A stretch of DNA of 64,000 nt, from contig JAVSML010000983.1 in NCBI GenBank assembly GCA_038503035.1, forward strand, positions 49,660-113,659, written 5' to 3'. The notes under the pieces are model-generated. The model worked only from the letters and a program-made list of their open reading frames with translations. It was not told the origin of the DNA and searched no databases. Made by a program: the position numbers and the translations under genes. This DNA is from Crocodylus rhombifer (Eukaryota > Chordata > Crocodylia > Crocodylidae). Shown here piece after piece: positions 41,286-54,529 of this stretch (positions within the stretch are counted from its first letter, which is position 1; every line of letters starts with the position of its first letter).

Positions 41286-41639
41286 CAAATTCATTCTAGT
41301 GAAGTCCTGGGTCTGAGACTGCCAAGGTGACTGGTGTCCTGAGTCCCAGAACCATACCAGTGTCCTATCTATCCCTCTTTCCAGAGACTTGCTTCTGGAA
41401 ATGTCCAGAAGCATACCTCTAAGAGTGGAGAAAGTCAAGGTTCCCTGCTTGCAGAAACATCTCCCAGCAATCGTTGAGAAGATTTCTGGGAAGTGTGTCT
41501 GGAAGTGGGGAACATATCACCTGTTGTCCCACAAGATCAATGGATAGGACAACAAGCAACATGTTTCATTCAGCGAAGGGAATCAGTAGTGCCAGGACAC
41601 ATCGCAGCACAGCTGATCCACTTCATTTGACGACTTTTA

Positions 41640-41765
41640 TTTCTAGCCTAAGGGCAACAGTGTCAAAGGCTTATGTCAGTTACCTCGGTGTAAATCTGAT
41701 TTTTTTACTGAAGTCAGCAAATTTACTTCTGTGTTATCCTACACTAACCAGTAAGAATCTGGCCT
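41640..41765. repeat. Old amniote repeat relic
   Basis: GTCAGTTACCTCGGTGTAAA, CTGAAGTCAGCAAATTTAC and AGAATCTGGCC form the phrase set of a dispersed repeat common in turtle and crocodile DNA. The class is uncertain. Confidence 0.4.
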
Positions 41766-43502
41766 TGCAGCTCCTAATCCTCACTACAGGTGAATCCCCA
41801 GTGAATTTTTCCCAGTAAAAGTACATTTATCTGAGCAGAGAGAGATTATTTTAGCACCTCTGACACCTACTTCATAATTATCTGCTCAAGTTGCTCAAAT
41901 ATGAGCACAGAATATAGCCTGTCTGCCATTGGCAGTGACCAATTACTTAGTCTGGCATGCAGCAGTTTGTTTAGAACATTTTTCACTTAGGGTAGACCTT
42001 TTCCCATATATATCTTAGATTGAAGAAAAGTGTAGAAAATATATCATAACTAGAATCCTTACATTAATGCCAAAAGTGATGGACTTTTTGAAGATAGGCT
42101 ACATTTTAAGCCTAGCAACCTTTGAAAAGGGCTCCTTTAATATCAAGGTTAAAAAAAACACAGACATGAGAAATATTTTCTGTGTGTAAATTAGTTGTCC
42201 TAAAGTCAGCCCAATTACCCTCTCTTCAGTGATGATTCTAATTCCTTCTGGATATTTTTATTCATTTCCTTGAGCTTCCCTCAGGCTGATTTCTGAGTTT
42301 TAAACTAATTTTTAGGTTTGGGGATATTTGTTTTGAAAAGTGCATAACATTTGTGGCTTTCACGAAAGTAGATAGCATACCATAATGGACTGAATCCACA
42401 GTTGCCTATTTCACACTAAATACGGGGAAAAGTAGAAGTCATTATTATTAAACTTTTATTATTTATATAAACAACTCCTAGATCATGTGACTCGCATTAT
42501 AAGAATAAAAATATAAAATATTATTTTAAAATCATAATTATTTAAAAGGTTGTCCGTGTGTATCAAATTCAAGGGTTTTTTCCCCCCACAAATTTGCTGC
42601 TGTTAAAACTTCTTGGGCAAATCCCTGTAAGAAAGTCCAACACTTCAGTTTCAAACTTTATGAACTTGATGGCAGATCAATAATATTTACTTTGATATAA
42701 CTACAGATGTCTAGAATAGTTTTAAAGCAATATTATGCTTGCCAAGAAGACAATTTTGATTTTAGGTGACTGCTATAATTATTGTGAAGGAAGGGGGAAG
42801 TAAAAATCTCTTAGGATAGGACATCAAACTGGGGGAAAAAGGGACAGAACTGAGTGCTAGAATACCTTTGTTTTTAATCTATGGTGAGCTTTGAAATGGT
42901 GCAGGAAACAGAACCTTCATATGCAGAGCTGAGAAAGAAAGGGAACAGCATAATTCTGAAAACTATTGCATATTTACTTACAATCATAATGGAGAAACAT
43001 CCATAGCTCCCGCTAATAGTGATCTGAGTTGTGCACGTGCATCAATTAGGGAACAGCTCCTAAAAAGATTATTCTGAATGGAAGTTAATTATTTACATCC
43101 AGGCTAAAGGGTTCACCTTCTCAAAAAGATGGCATGGATGTAACCAGACTAAGGTGCTTCCTGCTCCTGACCATGATATTGTCCCTTTAACCTTTCAATC
43201 AGTTTTGAGCCATATGACTTCATACAGGTAGTAGAAAGTATTTGGAAGGACCAGTCATTTTCCACCGCATGGTTTCCTGGAATTCTGTACGTGATAATCT
43301 ATTGTGTTTGTACTGTTCCAAACAGTGTAAATTCCTACCCTAAGCTTGACTTCATGCTAGTGTGGGCAAAGAAACATATTTTCTGTAGGAGATATGCTAC
43401 TGTAGCAAACTGCATTCAGAAGAGCTCAATTCAGGAGGAGTGACTGATACTCTGAGAGTTTCTTGGCACCATTAAGCTACAAGGGACAGATGACTCACTA
43501 GT
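41766..43502. other. AT-rich stretch, no recognised feature
   Basis: No coding, RNA or repeat ends recognised. Confidence 0.5.
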
Positions 43503-44633
43503 AGAATCATAAAAAATTAGGGTTGGAAGGGACCTTAAGTGGTTATCTGGTCCTACCCCATCTTTGAAGCAGGACCATCCCCAACTAGATCATCCCAGCC
43601 AAGGCTCTGTCTAGCCTGGTGTTAAAGCTCCGAGGATGGAGATTCCACCACCTCTCTGGGTAACCTGTTCCAGTGCTTTACTACCCTCCTAGTGAGAGAG
43701 TTTTTCCTGATTATCTAACCTAAACTTCCCTTGCTGCAACTTGAGACCACTGCTCCATGCTCTGTCATCTGCCAAACTGAAAACAGTCTAGCTTCATCCC
43801 CTTCGGAACCACACTTCAGGAAGCTGAAGGCTGCTGTTAAATCCCCTCTCAGCCTTCTCTTCTCTAGACTAAATAAGTCCAATTCCCTCAGTCTCTCCTA
43901 ATAAGTCATGTCCCCCAGCCCCCTCACCACTTTTGTTGCCCTTCGCTGGACTCTTTCCAATTCATTGGCAATGCATAGGGGGTGCACATGCACCCCTTGA
44001 TATTGGTGGTGCACCCCCTGAGAAGAGTGCTGCCAACAACACCGGCAGTGCCTGCGGGCAGTCATCACTCACCACTCCCACCTACCGCCAGTGTGAGGTC
44101 ACCAGTCACCTCTGGCTGCTGCTGCCACTGCAGGTGGTGTCTGCGGGCGGTCACTGGCCACCGGTCGGTGCTTGCCACACCCTCCACCCCGCCACCAACA
44201 CCACTGCGGCCACTTGTGGGAGCTCCTGGCTCACCTCTGCCACTGCTGCTGCCACTGCCTGCAAGCAGTCGCCGTGCCCCCGCCAGACTCTGGGGGCACA
44301 CATCGTTCATGCTCCAGTTTATCCACAGCTTTTCAGTAGTGAGGGGCCCAAAACTGTATATACTACTCCACATGTGGGCTTAACAGTGCTGAACAGAGGG
44401 AAATAATCACTTCCCACAATCTGCTGGAAATGCAGCCCAGTATGCTGGTAGCCTTCTTGGCAACAAGGAAACTCTTGTTTCCTCATATTTAGCTTATTGT
44501 CCACTGTAATCCCTAGGTTCTTTTCTGTAGAGCCGCTGCTTAGCTAGTTGGTTCCCAGCCTGTATTGACATATGGGATTGCATGGTCTTAAGTGCAGGAC
44601 TTTTCATTTGTTCTTATTGAACCTCTTCCCAAA
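43503..44633 (-). mobile_element. CR1 LINE 3' region, minus strand, split by an insertion
   Basis: From the tail (AAAAATTAGGGTTGGAAGGG on the plus strand) the reverse complement covers the 3' UTR, the ORF2 end and more of ORF2. Plus-strand cues are AAATCCCCTCTCAGCCTTCT, CCCTTCGCTGGACTC and, beyond the insertion, ACCTTCTTGGCAAC-like and ATTGTCCACTGTAATCCC. The frame is broken. A 350-bp GC-rich insertion interrupts it at 43963-44312, with the CR1 resuming exactly at the next expected bases. Confidence 0.88.
43963..44312. mobile_element. Unclassified 350-bp GC-rich insertion in CR1
   Basis: Flanks TCCAATT (43956-43962) and TCCAGTT (44313-44319) look like a 7-bp duplication with one mismatch, and the CR1 consensus is continuous across it. 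The insert starts CATTGGCAATGCATAGGGGG followed by a near-palindrome GGGGTGCA/TGCACCCC (43979-43996) and is otherwise rich in CTGCCACT and CACCACC units. Its first 30 bases match those of the insertion at 61009 with mostly transition differences. Confidence 0.65.
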
Positions 44634-44670
44634 AAAACCACAGAAATTCTTATGATAAAAGACAACTAAA

Positions 44671-46049
44671 TGTAACCTGGGTGGCGGAGCTACCTACCAG
44701 CTATGGCCAATTATGGGGTCTCTCCCTTGGACCCCCGCTTCCCAGAGTGTGGAGAGTCTCCCTACAGAAGGACACCTGGCGCCTCAAAACCTTTGATCAG
44801 ACAACACTCGATACTTAACTATATACAATGTATTTACATAGGTAGAACAGGGGAGGTAGAAAAGACCGTAAGGATCAATATATACACCAACAAAGACACT
44901 AATAACTATTATATACTAATAACTATTATACATATTCTACAGGAGTGTGGGACCTCAAACAGCCTTGTCTTTTGGAAATTTGGGAGCAGTCTCTGGAGAG
45001 GGGTGGGGGTCAGTGAGAACTCCTTACACACGATCCTCAGGTCGGTTCCTAGATGAATTTGACCCTATGTTGCTTGTAGTGACATTGTGCAACTCCCAGC
45101 AATGAATGTCACACTGGTCCTGGATGCAAGTAACAACCCAGTCTTTTACACACACTCTGCACCCCCACAAAGTTCTGACTCGCTCGCATAGATAAGCCCC
45201 TACAGGCTTTTATACTCTATAGTGTAGCTGTCATAGATCCTCCCATGATCAGTCACTTACCAATCACCCCTCCTGCGGGCTGGGTGAAGCCAACCTCCTA
45301 TGGCCAGAACCCAGCTCCTCCCCTTCATCAGGGCTTTGGCAAGTACTGTGCAGCTTACTACTATGTGCCTGTGCCACTGAGGGGGGTTTACGTCCCATTC
45401 CAGGGCTTGGTGAAAACCTGTGGTTTTGCAGTCCCTGCCTGCAATATCCCTCGCCAGCTCTCAGAATTCAATAGGGCACTCTCCTCTGTGTGGGATGGGT
45501 GACTCTCCCTACCTCCTCCTCATGTGCAGGCTGTGAGCACCCAGGGAAGGCTCCTCTGGGGCTACACTTCCCTCCCGTTTAACAAACAAAGGCAATGCTG
45601 ACAGCCCCGTCCAGACTTGACAAGCATCATCTTGCTCTTTATCCCCAGTTCTGCTGGCCCTTAGAGCATCTCCTTGGTCTCTGCTGCCCTGCTCTTGTTC
45701 CAGCCTCCTCCCATTGATTTCAGGCTCTTCTGGGGCTCATTTGACTGCCCCGCTGGGTCAGCTCACCACAGCTCTTCAATGCCCAAATGCTTCTTGTCCC
45801 CTCAGCTGCAGCATGCGCCTTTTATCCCCCATTAGGTGGCCAGGACCCTGGATAGCAGCTCATCCAATCAGGAGTTCAGAGTGAATTCTCCAATCACCTT
45901 GCACCACATCCATGGAGCATGGCTAGTCCAATCAGAAATTCAGGTTGAATGGTCCAATCACACCAAACTTCCCTTGTTGTAACAAGTTGGTGCATAAGCC
46001 CAACCGGACAGAGACCAGGCTGTAAGAGAGCCTGATCTAACTCTGTTAC
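44671..46049 (-). mobile_element. Solo ERV-type LTR, minus strand
   Basis: The plus-strand ends are TGTAACCTGGG and CTCTGTTAC, flanked by CTAAA at 44666-44670 and 46050-46054, an exact 5-bp duplication. On the minus strand the U3 comes first, with four TGATTGG CCAAT-type boxes (complements between about 45855 and 45960), then TATA GGGGGATAAAAGG (complement of 45818-45830). A second TATA-like AGTATAAAAGCC lies at about 45205-45215. The AT-rich end with TATA/TAATA runs lies near 44810-44940. The TATA context and GGTTACA terminus are shared with the LTR at 1240-2215. Confidence 0.78.
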
Positions 46050-46261
46050 CTAAATATAGAAACAGAATACAGTATTAGAATATGGATATCATAGTTTGGT
46101 GGATACACTTGATTCGGCATGATCTGTAGGATGAAAATGTCTATGTTGTTGGCTGGTAGTGATTACTGTTCCATCCTACAGATGTGTACAAAATCAGTGT
46201 TTTAGTAACTTTCCTGGTATCTGGCTGATCCATTACTAATTACAAAGACAAATTCAGTTTA

Positions 46262-46920
46262 TACTGGGCAACCCCACTTTTTCTGCATCTTCCATAAAGT
46301 CAGCTTCTGCATTGAGCAGCAACCTTCCCAGTTTCCCTTTTGTCTCATGTATTTGGTTTGCTTTGTCTCATGTATTTAAAGAACCGATTCTTTTTGCCAA
46401 ATATCACTCATTTTGTCCCTTTGATTTCCTGAATTTTGTCCCTACACAATTGTACTGTTTCTTCTTATACTTCCGTAGTGATATGATGTCCTTTAATAGC
46501 TCAAAAGCTCCTTGCACAGGTTTCTTAGGGTGGTTTTTGTCTTTCCTCTGCACTGGAATAGCTTGATTTTTGAGTTTCTAATATTACGACCACTGGCTGC
46601 TCTTTTTTTAAAACTTTTTTTTTTTAAACCTAGAATAAGCCAGAAGAAATTTTATGAAGGAATAATTTCTCTGAATTGTTTGAAATCTGCCCTTTTGAAG
46701 CCTGGAGTGCTTGTTTTGCTGTCCATATGCCTTCCTTTCCATTCTATCCTTTTTATCATATGATGATCATTTAGACCTAAGTTTCTAACCTCATGTTTCC
46801 AACCAGTTCACACTGTTGATTTAGAAATATACCCAAACTGGCTGGGCATTTCTTCAACTTCCTAAAGCAGAAGGAAGTCCTTTAAAAATGCTGGACCTCC
46901 TGGATATTTCATCTTGCATT
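46262..46920 (-). mobile_element. Ancient CR1/L3-type LINE relic
   Basis: Phrases such as CATATGATGATCATTTAGAC, CTCATGTTTCCAACCAGTTC and GCCCTTTTGAAGCCTGGAG fit an upstream coding part of old CR1/L3 LINEs read on the minus strand. The call rests on recall of consensus phrases; the copy is heavily decayed. Confidence 0.45.
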
Positions 46921-47049
46921 ACATTCTTTCTTCCAACATATACTGAGAGGATACAGTAATGCCAACTTGTGAAAACATCATGAAACTCCTGTTTTCCAAG
47001 TCAAATTAACTCTGACTCATGACCTCCTGATAGAGAGATCAAATCTCAG

Positions 47050-47400
47050 GATTATTTTTAATTCTGGTACTTGTAGAGAGTGCCAAGCTGGTAAGTCTGT
47101 GGAGGGGAAAGGGCAGCGGGGGCAGACTGAGGCCCCCATAGTAAGGGAGGAAGTGGGGAGGGGCTGGAGTAAATGGGGCACCAGGGCCAGGGGAAGTCAT
47201 GCAATGGAGAAGGGGTGACTGCATGCGTGCACGTGTGTGTGTGTCTGCCCCTCAGTCCCAAGCCACAGCCCCCCCCCCCCCCAGCCCTGCTGTCACCCCT
47301 CAGTTGTGACCCACAACACCCTATATCCTGCCAGGGTGTGCAGGGACTGCCCTCCCTGGGCTCCAACCCCCACAGATCCACAGCCCCCCCTTATGCCTTC
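47050..47400. repeat. GC-rich block with a C14 tract
   Basis: A GC-rich segment between AT-rich flanks, with CACGTGTGTGTGTG near 47230 and an uninterrupted C run at about 47269-47282. Possibly the interior of a further non-autonomous element; no ends found. Confidence 0.35.
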
Positions 47401-50400
47401 ACAAATAACACTTCAAAAATAGCATCTCATGATTTACATGCCAAATGTCTTGATGTTTAAGAGTTTGTCTCATGATTTTTGACATGGTGGGGTTGGCAAT
47501 ACTGGAAGATACGTTTCCTTATTTACTACTAGCTCATATATTTTAGATATTATTGTTACCCGTACCCATATCCTCATTCTCATTTAGCAGTCAGTAATAA
47601 ACCTCTCACCATAGTATCACTACTGTTCTTTTCTTGCTTTACTTACACCAGAATGCACTCCACAATTGACTGTTTGCTTCAACCTGGACCTGAGCGTACA
47701 TGTGTGTATTTTTTTACATGCATTCTTTCCTTTTCCTTTGTTCTCTTCTGGAACAAGTTATACTCCTCAATGCTGATATTCTAATTGCAAGATATTTCCC
47801 GTTAAGTGTCTCTAATACTGATCAAACTAATTTTTTTCTTACAGTCTTCTATTACATCCTGCTTTTTTTAAAAAGCACTTTTACTTGATTTGTTTAGTCC
47901 TTTTAAAATCTGGAGATATCTTGATGTTGTTGCAGCTTAATTTTCGATGTGTAAATATTCTATCTTCATAATGCTGCACGTTTTTTGCTTCCTAATATAT
48001 GTCCCAATAGACACAGGTGGATATGTGAAAGCATATCCAAAATGCAAATTTTATCTCTAAATACTAGCCTTTTGTATATTACTGTTAAAGAAATAATAAC
48101 TAACTCAAATTGGTCCTAACTGCCATGAGGTAGGATGGGAAGGAAAACCGTGTAACAAAGAGACACCTGCTTATTTCATTGTAAAGCAATCTCAGAGGTC
48201 AAGGATGAGCATGTTATGAATAATTGCCCCTTGATAAATTACTGCAGGCTCATTCTAGCAAAAAAAATCCTTTTTGCCTCTAGTATCAATGTTCCTTTTG
48301 TCTTCTGCCCATATTTCCGTATATGTGCGTTTTGATATGAAAAACTATTGCAGAACTGCACAGCCGTAATTTTATCAACCTCTACCAAATACCTCTCTGT
48401 TTTCCCGGACTCTTAAATATTTACTTTTAGATATTGTTCTCCATGAACTCTAGTTTTCTGTGAAGCAAGGGCAAGGTTTTTTCTCGTTCTGTATTGTAGG
48501 TGCCTTCCTGATTTCAGTGTATGAGTTTCATATTTATTGTTTTATTACCACGACTGTATTTTCTTCCACAGATGCATTCATCTTAAAGGTCACCAACAAA
48601 TAAGGCAGAACACTCTTTTGCCTCATTGTCAAAATAGTGTTAGCGACACTGAGATTTCATGCTTGCGCCTATAGCCAACCAGGATTAGCTTTGGCGGCAC
48701 AATCACAGGTTCCCTGTTTGCTTTTGTTTGTTTCTGTTCTGTTTGCAGGGGAACTGTACACTGGTTTGTGAATGTGGGCCGTTAGGACTTCTGCTCACAG
48801 TAATAACGGTGCTACAAACTCCCTAGCATAGGACGGTGCATGTAATAAGAATGACAGAGGGAAAATTAACTTAAAATTTGAAGGTTACTTTTTGTTAAAT
48901 ATAAAGTACCTGTTTGTATGGATGACTGGTAAAGGTGGAGCTTAGCTCACAGCAACAACCCCTAGGGCCTGACCTGTGTGATTGGATTATTCAAGAAAGT
49001 CACTCTTCATTAAGTGTCAGGTTAAATGCAGTAGATCATGCATAACTTGATGGTGCATTATTTATGGTGCTGTCCTATAAGGATTATGAATTCCAAAGTG
49101 TAAACTGTACCACATGCCACAGAAGTACCCTTCCACACTTCCTAGTGTGGAAAATAAATTAAGATCCTGCTGGGCCAAGAGAAGTAGCAACAACATTGTG
49201 TGAATTGACTCCTATTATGAGCCTTGGTGGATTCGATCTATCAAACAAAAGATTCCTAAATTTAATATTTAATTATGCAAGGTGAAATGCAGTAGTAAAT
49301 TCAACTACTGATTTTTTTCTTAAAGTTTAAATGCTATATATATATGATGCTAAATTGTTGATTGCTTTGAAATCTTATTTTTATTGGGATTTTTTGTACT
49401 GTGCTGCTGACAGTGAATGTCCTGAATTGGCCTAAGAGTTGCCACCTAATGCAGAACCAAACAGGATTATAATATTGGAATGTCTACTTGCTGGTTAGTT
49501 TGGCATATGTTTTTCAAAGTATTAAAATCATTCCCTCCACATGAAAATAAAGTAGATTACATAATTCATTTGTACGATTCTCAGTACAGAAAATAGTGTT
49601 AAATTCATGAGATTGAATAACCGTATGGGTTCAGTTAGTGAATATTGTCTATATCAGAAAAGTAAGATTGAACACATTCTTTTTCACTTTGATTATCCCC
49701 TGTGTTGTTCTATAGTAATCTGTGCAACAGAAATCTGTACATTTAGCTAGTTCTTACCCTGTGAATCTTTATCCTCATTCTCTTATTTCTGTCGTATATT
49801 ATATATACTTTTTCTCTGTTTGCAATATTTTGGAAGAGGCATGAAGCAACTAGATGTAAACTGTGTGGCAGGGAACGGGCTTAATGGCCTGATTTCAAAA
49901 TTATGCCTACTTCTTCTGCATTGTGTTTTTTTTCTCTCATTTCAACAAGGGATCCATTGTCCTTAATCAGTTCTTTTCTTTTGGCTATTGTCATGTCTTC
50001 TTCAAATCTCTCTCCTGGGCATTCTCACTCTGGCACTGGCATTCTCAGGCTCCTGGCAGGCTAGCAAATCCTATCTCTACCAACAGGCAAGGTGAGCCTT
50101 ATCTACTACAATTCAGGCCAAACTCAGTTATTTAAACAACAGCATATCTATGATACAATACCATTTGCAGACCAGTTCGGTATTACAGAAGGTGTTAAAA
50201 GTAAAGCAAGGAATATGAGATAACAGAATGTGAAGCTGATGGTGGGCCTGAGTTTGCATTATGTTACAAAAAAAAGTTCTCTCCCAGTGGATTATGAGGC
50301 TAGAGTCCATTGATCCTCCTGAGGAAATTCCACTCCTGTCCAAAATAGGCAGAAAAGCTAGTGCACTATCACCAGTGGACTCTTATGCTCTCTTGCCCTT

Positions 50401-52045
50401 GTACTTGTATTAGTTATTCTCCACCCTCTCTTCTAGAGCTGGTGACCAATGCAAGGAAAAGGAGAGCTCATGTTTTGTGTATAAGGCAAAAGCAGCTCTA
50501 TGATGCTATCACATCAGCTGTACCCTGTACCATTTTTGATGCCATGCAGCCGTGGAGATGAGCCATTCAAATTAAACTATACAGAAGGACAATGTTGCTT
50601 CTAGACATTTTTGTTCTGCTGAACTGTTCTGAAAAGGGCTAGTAAATAAGTGGAACAGCCAAAGTGCACAGTTCACCATTTTAACAGAAAGCCAGCATTA
50701 AATGGAACAAAAAGGCCTGGATCAACAGTTCTTGGCAAGTCCATACATTCCCTAGAAAGCCAAAAGCAATGGTCTCTGTGCTTGCAGTACTTGGACCCCT
50801 ACCTGCTTGTAGACTCATACCCTATTAATGGTTTGCAAAAGCTACAAAGGAGGATTTTCTGTCTTGAGCAGTAGCAATTAAGATGCTGTTTACACCTGAC
50901 ATTGCTCTGAGTCTGAATATTTACAAAGTTTCCCAAATTCCTTTCCCTTTTCCTCCTGTGCCATCACCCGCCAACCTTTTCACTCACACTGGCTGCCTTC
51001 TGCATTGTACAGAGAAGGTGAGCATATGCTCCATAATCAGAAACATCTCCCCTCCAGATTTTAGCATGAATGGATGGTCAACAACAATATGTCAAATGAC
51101 AGGCAGAACGCAGCTCAAGCATAGGGCCTAAAGTGTAGGGAGAATACAGACATGCCAAAATCTATAAGGCCTGGGTTTGCTGTTCTGTAGATTCTGGTGT
51201 TTTGCCAGAGCGGCTGCCCAAGCTCACAGGCTGTCCTACTCTTTCACTTGAGCTGCTTTCCAGACAAGTCAGGTTACTTATTGTAGTTAATGCTGCCCTT
51301 TTTTGTGGTGACAGGCTTGAAGGTAAGCATATGGCTGTTCTGAAAAAAAGAATAAGGCAAGCGGGTCCTGGTAGATAGAAGAACAGTTCAGGATGCCAGT
51401 GTTGATATTCTCCAGCCCTGGGAAGAAGGCCAGTATGTTTCTCAAATCTGATTTTAGGCCCCATGGCTGCCAGGATTTTGTTAAATAAAACTTGATACAG
51501 CTTGCCTCCTGAGGACTTTGACCAAATCTGCCATAATTTGGGGCGGGATCGTGAAGGTTACTGACAATGGTAATTCAATTAATGAAGCAACTGAAGCCTT
51601 GACCGGTATAGAAGTTCTTAATTAAGCCATATGGTGTGTAAATGAATGAAGTCTCAAAATTACTTGTCATTTTGTTGAAAAGAAAATCAGCCTGTTGATT
51701 CTGTGCTCCCTTTTACCTCCCCCCACCTTACCCTTTTTTTGTCTACACAGCAAGTAAACATGGGGTCACGCTAGCGTTTATCAAAGGGGCAGCTAATGTT
51801 TTTAAACAGAAATATTATTCTGTGCGGATTTTAATTGTTATCTCAGTCAGACATTTCCATTCCCTTATGATTACTAACATGGGGGATTTGAAGCATGGTT
51901 GCATAGATTTACGATTTTAGGGGGTTTGTATCCTTAATTGCCAAGAAAAGAAAAAAAAGATTTCTTAAGAAATATTGTTCAATCCCCTCTTGAACACACA
52001 GCTTCTCTGTAGTGTGGGTTTTCTCCATTTTTTTTTTGTCTCTCT
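47401..52045. other. Long AT-rich stretch, no recognised feature
   Basis: About 4.6 kb with no recognised repeat or coding exon. Short open frames lack recognisable domains. Confidence 0.5.
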
Positions 52046-52050
52046 TTCAG

Positions 52051-52225
52051 CCACCATCATTAATCATAAGGATCTGCTCAGGAAAACAAATATACATAGG
52101 CTTTCAGATCAAACCTATTCAGAGAAAAGGAACATTTCAGCTGCCATGGCAGCCCAAAAGAGAGTAAAAACAAATAGTTCATCTCCTGAAAGTGTGGAGC
52201 TGACTGGCGGAGAGATGGCAAGCCA
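52051..52225 (+). other. Weak candidate host exon
   Basis: A long T-rich polypyrimidine tract (52025-52050) ends in TCTTTCAG, a good splice acceptor. After it the frame is open for about 58 codons to a TAA. It includes GCTGCCATGG (52139-52148), a near-ideal translation start context, giving MAAQKRVKTNSSSPESVELT and a few more residues. A possible donor is GTAATG at 52226. I do not recognise the peptide. It could be an alternative first coding exon or chance. Confidence 0.22.
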
Positions 52226-54314
52226 GTAATGTGTAATTCCTATTTTCAAACAGTGATTGTTTAATCACTTCTGTTCCCCTGAGCTAAGACTAAAAATGTT
52301 GCATCTTTAGAGCATTTTGTCTTCAGGCAGGTAGAAATAATTTGCTCACACCCTCTATGGGCTGCATACAGTATGAACTGTATGAAATACTGGCAGCAAA
52401 TTTTGATGAAGAATCGAAGTTGTAAATAGAAGCGTGAATGCTTTGGGCATGACAAATAAATAACCAGAGGTCATCCAGTGGTCTACAATGAAACATGCCA
52501 TTACATCACATGAAAAAGGAAGAACTCTGCTTAAAAATGTATCTCTATCCTGTTAGTTGAAGCATGGCACTTGAAGAGATTATCTGCTTTGATATGTTAG
52601 ACCAGATGTGATTGTATAGATGGATTCTCCCATAAGAGACAAGATAAGGGGGATTATCCTGCTGCCTCCTTCCCCACTCCCAGTATCTGTGAACATGTTC
52701 TTTGGACCCCATGTTTCTCCTACTAGCCAACAGATCTTTGCTGACTTCCACTAGCAAAGCCTTTAGCTTAAATGTTAGACTAGCAACTCCCCCTCCGTCA
52801 ATACCCCGCCCCCCAAAAAAACCTTACAAAACCCCCCCAAATAACCCCATCAATTTGGTGATGTAAAATGTTGATCTATTCTCTCCACAACAAACTTGGA
52901 AGTGTAGAACTTTTCAAAGTTTTTATATCCAGCTGGGAAAATGCCTACCCATGTCTGAGGACACTTGCAGTATTGCTTAACTGTAATGTCTGGATACTTG
53001 ATCGGAAATATGTTGATTGTGTTAGCAAGAAAAAGCAACTGTTGTAGTGAGAAGCTACTGTAAGTGGGACCAGAGGTATACCTTAGGGCAAGTTTTATGC
53101 TAGTATAATTCTCCTTAAATCAATGGAGTTAGACCTCAGATCATTTGGTCCAAAATCTAAAACAAACACTTGGCCCACATTACATATGGAGTAAAATCTC
53201 GCCTCTGCTGAAGTCAATGGGAGTTTTGCTATTTATTTCTGGGGAGGATGCAGGACTTCACCCATATCTAAGTAGATAGTAAATAGCTCCTCTGCCTTTC
53301 AATCCCATCTCTGACTACCAATAAATTATCCCTGCTAGTGATTTACTTCTAAGCCATGGCTCATAAAAATGCTTGCAAAAAGCAAATAGATTTGCCTTTT
53401 GAGATGCACCATATTACAGCAAATGTCAGAGATTTTCAAAATCTTTCCCTAGAGGGGCTACCACTGTGTCCTCCTCTGAGGTCTTCACTTTTCCATTTCA
53501 GATTACTCCAGCTGCTCCCTCTGCTATCTCATTACCTTCAGTACATTTTTCCAAAATAAGGTTTAAACCTTTCCACCAAAGTGCACTTAATCTGTTTGTT
53601 TGCTAGGTGGTTTTGCCACCTTTCTTGGTTATGGTTCTGCAGAGGCATTTTTTGTTTACATGAGAAAACAAATAAATACATTCCCAGGTGCCAGCTTTCA
53701 TCCCCCGCAGTTTCATGCACCCCTGAGCAACTGGGCTTATTGCAGACAAAAGGGGGTTCTTGTTGTAACCCCTTATCAAAATAATGGCAATACATCATTG
53801 TACCACTTTCGGGATATCAGTGCTTGCTAAAAAGAGAAAGCTTTGCCTGCCCTCCACTGCTGACAGCTACAGGACACTTTTGGGTCAGCACTCTGATTTT
53901 TTTTTTTTCATTTTCTTTTGTTTTTTTTCTCTGACTTGAATGATTCTCTGCTTTCTATTCTGACTCAGGTAAAGGTGAACTGAGAGAGGGATTTCATTTG
54001 GGCTAATTTGTACCATGCTTTGGTTGCTTTGTTTTTTCAATCAATTTTCGTAGTTTGAGTATGCTTTTCTGCTCGCCCCCCCCCTTCTTGCTTTCTGTTT
54101 TGTTCATGTGTTTGTTCATTCTTTTGTCTTTATATTTTTATGTCATTTCTTTTCCTCTCATTCTTTCAGAGTCTTGTTCAGTGGAGCACTATCAATTGTT
54201 AGGATGCACAGAGGTGGTTTCACGAGTTTGGATGGATGGGTTGTGGATCACTAGTCCAGTGAATCCTTGGTTAATGCAGTGCTGCATTACAGCCCAGGAC
54301 TGGCTACTTGATAT
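52226..54314. other. No gene recognised; one old repeat relic
   Basis: Near 53195-53265 the phrase CTGAAGTCAATGGGAGTTTTG followed by a CACCCATAT end is typical of a dispersed old repeat in turtles and crocodiles. The remainder is AT-rich and unassigned. Confidence 0.4.
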
Positions 54315-54529
54315 CAGGGTGCTCAACCTCCAGCCCCGATCTGGCTCCCAGCACCTTGTTATACAGCCCATGAGACTTTCCACATATCTGTGGGGCGACG
54401 TGTGGGCCATGGCTGTACTATAGATCCAGTGCACAGGGCAGTGCAGGGCCCCAATCCTGGCTCATGGAGCTGGCCTGGCCTGTGGACCAGCCCTGTTGCT
54501 CCTCCAGAGCCAAAAGTTGAGCACCACTG
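54315..54529. mobile_element. hAT-type non-autonomous element (GTGCTCAACC family), old copy
   Basis: The left CAGGGTGCTCAACC and the right AGTTGAGCACCACTG are inverted ends. Flanking octamers CTTGATAT and GTTTATAC match at 5 of 8, consistent with an old 8-bp duplication. The element is 215 bp with no coding. Confidence 0.6.

Noticed and set aside
41083..41438. Open frames with long alternating Cys/Val or Thr/His runs
   Set aside because: Direct translation of the (TG)n repeat.
43933..44406. 157-codon open frame
   Set aside because: It spans a GC-rich insertion and flanking CR1, so it cannot be one gene.
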